A DNA stretch of 64,000 nt from Siniperca chuatsi (taxonomy: Eukaryota > Chordata > Actinopteri > Centrarchiformes > Sinipercidae): assembly GCF_020085105.1 (NCBI RefSeq), contig NC_058045.1, forward strand, positions 21,747,833 through 21,811,832, given 5' to 3'. Positions 61,509-64,000 of the stretch are shown here, piece after piece (position 1 is the stretch's first letter; the number at the start of each line of letters is the position of its first letter). Under the pieces are notes generated by a model. It did not search any database, was not told the DNA's origin, and saw only the letters and a list, made by a program, of their open reading frames with translations. A program made the position numbers and the translations under genes.

Positions 61509-63292
61509 TCAGTTCATCAGTAATTCCATCTGCACCAGTCTTGCGTTGGTGTCCCCGGCCATGTTGTAGGGAATCATACCAGCAAAGGTGATCAGGGCTC
61601 TGGCCTGGCTGCGGAGCTGCTGTTCGAAGAAGAAGAAGAAGGCATGTAGAGCGTAAGTTTTTTTGGGTTTGTAATATCCTTAACTAAACCAAACTAAACT
61701 ACTACAACTCAATTGTAATAGTAACAATAAACCTATTTATATTAGAGCCTGAGCAATATCTCAGCATGGTCAGATGATTTGAGCTTATCACGCATATACT
61801 GGTATCAGTGTATATGTTAACCTATTAGTAACAAGCAGTACAAACATGCCCAAAATATGTTAAAGGGTTTTAATTTATAAACTGTGTCACATATTTTCTC
61901 CTCTAGATAGCAATGACAAACTTATTTTTCAATAAAAAAAAATGTCCCACTCTATACATAAACAAAAATGTTCATGTTTATGTTGTGTGATTATTTTAGA
62001 GTTAGAGGTTATATTGTGAGAGTTTTTGAAACTACAAAGTATCAATATTGGTATCAGCATTAAAAAAACAGTATTGTGCTTGAAATGACTATTCATCTCT
62101 TTCAGCTGTTTCAGTTTGTGCCTCTGCTCTAACCATGTCTCTGTCCTCTATGGTCCTCTGTGGTCGTCCTGGTGTGCCTGCTGGCGCCCCCTTCAGGCGT
62201 TTGTGCTGAGTGAACAGGATGTTCATGGTGGCCAAGAGCACTTCAGACAGGTTGTGGCGCACCTGGGGACACAGGAAATTTAGAGTTAAAAGAGAGTAAA
62301 AGAATAATGCTGTGTATTGTGAGAAAGTCGGAAAGGCCCTTTTGATCTCACCTCGTCACTGAAGTTCCTGAAAGCAGCCACTCTCTCCTCCACACTGTCC
62401 TGACTGAGAGGAAGAAGCTTTAAACGCTCCATCACCTGATATAGAAACACAGAGAGGGACGACATTAACAGAGGAGCTTCACATAATCAACACAATATCA
62501 AAACTCCAATGTAGTAATCTTGATGTCACATACTAGGTCTGTGACAAAATATGACTTTATTGGAACTGTTGGTTAACAGGTTGCATTACTGTGTCTTTCT
62601 ATGGATCTATTCTTGGTGAGTCAATGACATTTAAGTTACTGCACTACATGTACTAAAGTGAGGTACTCCGAGACAATTTAATACATCACTCCTCTCCCTG
62701 TATTATCAGAGCGGTACTCACGTCGTAGGCTCTGTCAACGTGACCTGCGTGGTACTCATCAAAGAACGTCGTCAGGTCTAACAGGAGGTAAAAAGTACTA
62801 TCGACGGACTTCTCTCCTGCTACGCCCTGAGAACGATACCTGCAGTGGAAAAAGAAATTATTCAGTTTTAGGTATTTATACGATTCACTTGATTAGATTT
62901 AAAGTAGTGCATGGTTGTGTGTGTGTGTGTGTCCTTACCTCTCAGCAATAGCCACTGCAGTGTTTTTTAGCCTCTCCTTGTTGGACTGAGGAGCGCTGAC
63001 CTGGGCAATGACTGGACTCAACAGCCTGTTCATCAACTCCAACACCTTATCTGGGTTCTACACGGAGACAAATGGAAAGAGACAGAGAGACGACTCAAAA
63101 CCAACAGCTGCAAATGACAGCAGCTTTGCAGAAATACTGTGCAGTATATGAATACACCCAGAAAAGTCTGCTCACCTTGGCCAGCTCGAAGAGTTTGACC
63201 GCCTCCTCAAACAAGCCCTTGTTCTCGGCCTCTAGAGCCACTTTACTGATGATAGCTCTGGTGTCCCCGGCAAACTTATCTATGACTCCAGG
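61509..63292 (-). CDS. nup93: Nucleoporin 93, C-terminal part (runs off right edge)
   Basis: Scaffold nucleoporin of the inner ring of the nuclear pore complex. Six exons join in phase: 63176-63292, 62939-63057, 62722-62839, 62352-62435, 62134-62262, 61509-61616, about 224 residues. The sequence reads through alpha-helical phrases such as [59 protein letters not shown] and [18 protein letters not shown]. It ends LVQMELLMN followed by TGA (61509-61511). This matches the C-terminus of vertebrate NUP93 as I know it, with the RDM/LRSQAR junction at the last intron. The 63293-64000 stretch is intron with no coding sequence seen. Confidence 0.92.
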
Positions 63293-64000
63293 CTAAAGAG
63301 AGGAGGAGAGAGGATCAGAGTGAGACTGTGAATACTACGGTTCTTAAGGTAGAGCAGAGGGTAACTATCCTTTGGTTGTTGGTAGGTAATGTTACCTTCA
63401 TAATACACAAATCCAGCAAACTGCCATCTGTAGTGTTAGTGTTATAATAAGTCTATGTATGTACAGCGACACAAACCACCACTGCAATATTAATTTAACA
63501 GGTCATTAGCTCAGTCGTTGATATACTGTAGTGCAGTCCTCGATCAGACAGTATGTAGGTAACAGATTCACAAGAGTCTGACAACGCAGTTAACACAGTG
63601 TGTCTGTCATGTGGGTAGGATGAAACATACAGCGATGTGAAATTGAGGGGAATAAAAGACCCTCAAACATGACATTGTGCAGAGTGCTGCACGCACAGTG
63701 AGAAATGTCAAGAAACTTTGGAAGCAAAGGCTACAGTGAAGCACTGTGAAGAGCTTTTTGATCCATGACATTGGAACAGAGTGCTGCTAAATGGGGAGTG
63801 TCAAAACATGTAGGACATGTTTTGAAGGAAGGGAAGACTTCTGTCCTTGTCTGACTGACTGAAACCCCCCACATAGAGCAGAGACAGAGAGTGACAGAGA
63901 GACAGAAGAAAAATGTGAAGCAGAGAAAATAGAAGAGAAAAGCGTGGCAAGAGAGCAGGTGAGAGGCAAAAGCGTGCCATAGAAACACAACAACCAATCT

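Overview
The window is vertebrate nuclear DNA, almost certainly from a teleost fish. Short exons with GT-AG junctions are spread over long introns. The intergenic DNA is full of fish-type repeats: a Tc1 element with IR/DR ends, hAT-like and foldback elements, LINE fragments and (CA)n tracts. No prokaryotic gene organisation is present. The species cannot be named from this window alone.

Five protein-coding genes were rebuilt by splicing exons by hand. All lie on the minus strand. Left to right they are: (1) an F-box/LRR gene resembling LRRC29/FBXL9, with its 5' six coding exons at 25-4517 and the rest off the left edge; (2) cngb1, the rod/olfactory cyclic-nucleotide-gated channel beta subunit, 36 coding exons at 7163-31179 including a long GARP-type N-terminus; (3) mmp15, a membrane-type matrix metalloproteinase, 10 coding exons at 39426-52750; (4) a small unnamed EGF + ZP-domain single-pass membrane protein, 10 coding exons at 54268-57167; (5) the 3' six coding exons of nup93 at 61509-63292, with the rest off the right edge. 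From memory, NUP93, MMP15 and CNGB1 lie close together on human 16q, so this looks like a conserved syntenic block. The genes have unrelated jobs: ubiquitin-ligase adaptor, phototransduction channel, pericellular protease, extracellular-matrix-type protein and nuclear pore scaffold.

cngb1 is the richest part. Its N-terminal half is built from many small exons, several of only 19-31 nt, and carries five Trp...Pro-Gln repeats. It also has a strong acceptor leading to an immediate stop (candidate GARP-only isoform), a candidate internal promoter with X-box-like motifs, and one exon that is exactly one base out of frame. A 1.6-kb Tc1 transposon with a broken transposase and a 5'-truncated LINE with an 18-bp target duplication sit in its introns.

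The non-coding stretches hold mainly repeats: 4.5-7.1 kb (5' flank of gene 1 and the cngb1 3' UTR), 31.2-39.4 kb (cngb1 upstream region, nested DNA elements, mmp15 3' flank), 52.8-54.2 kb (mmp15 promoter region) and 57.2-61.3 kb (no gene seen). I found no tRNA, rRNA or CRISPR. No wholly new multi-gene system is evident; the best leads are the cngb1 isoform architecture and the uncharacterised EGF-ZP gene.
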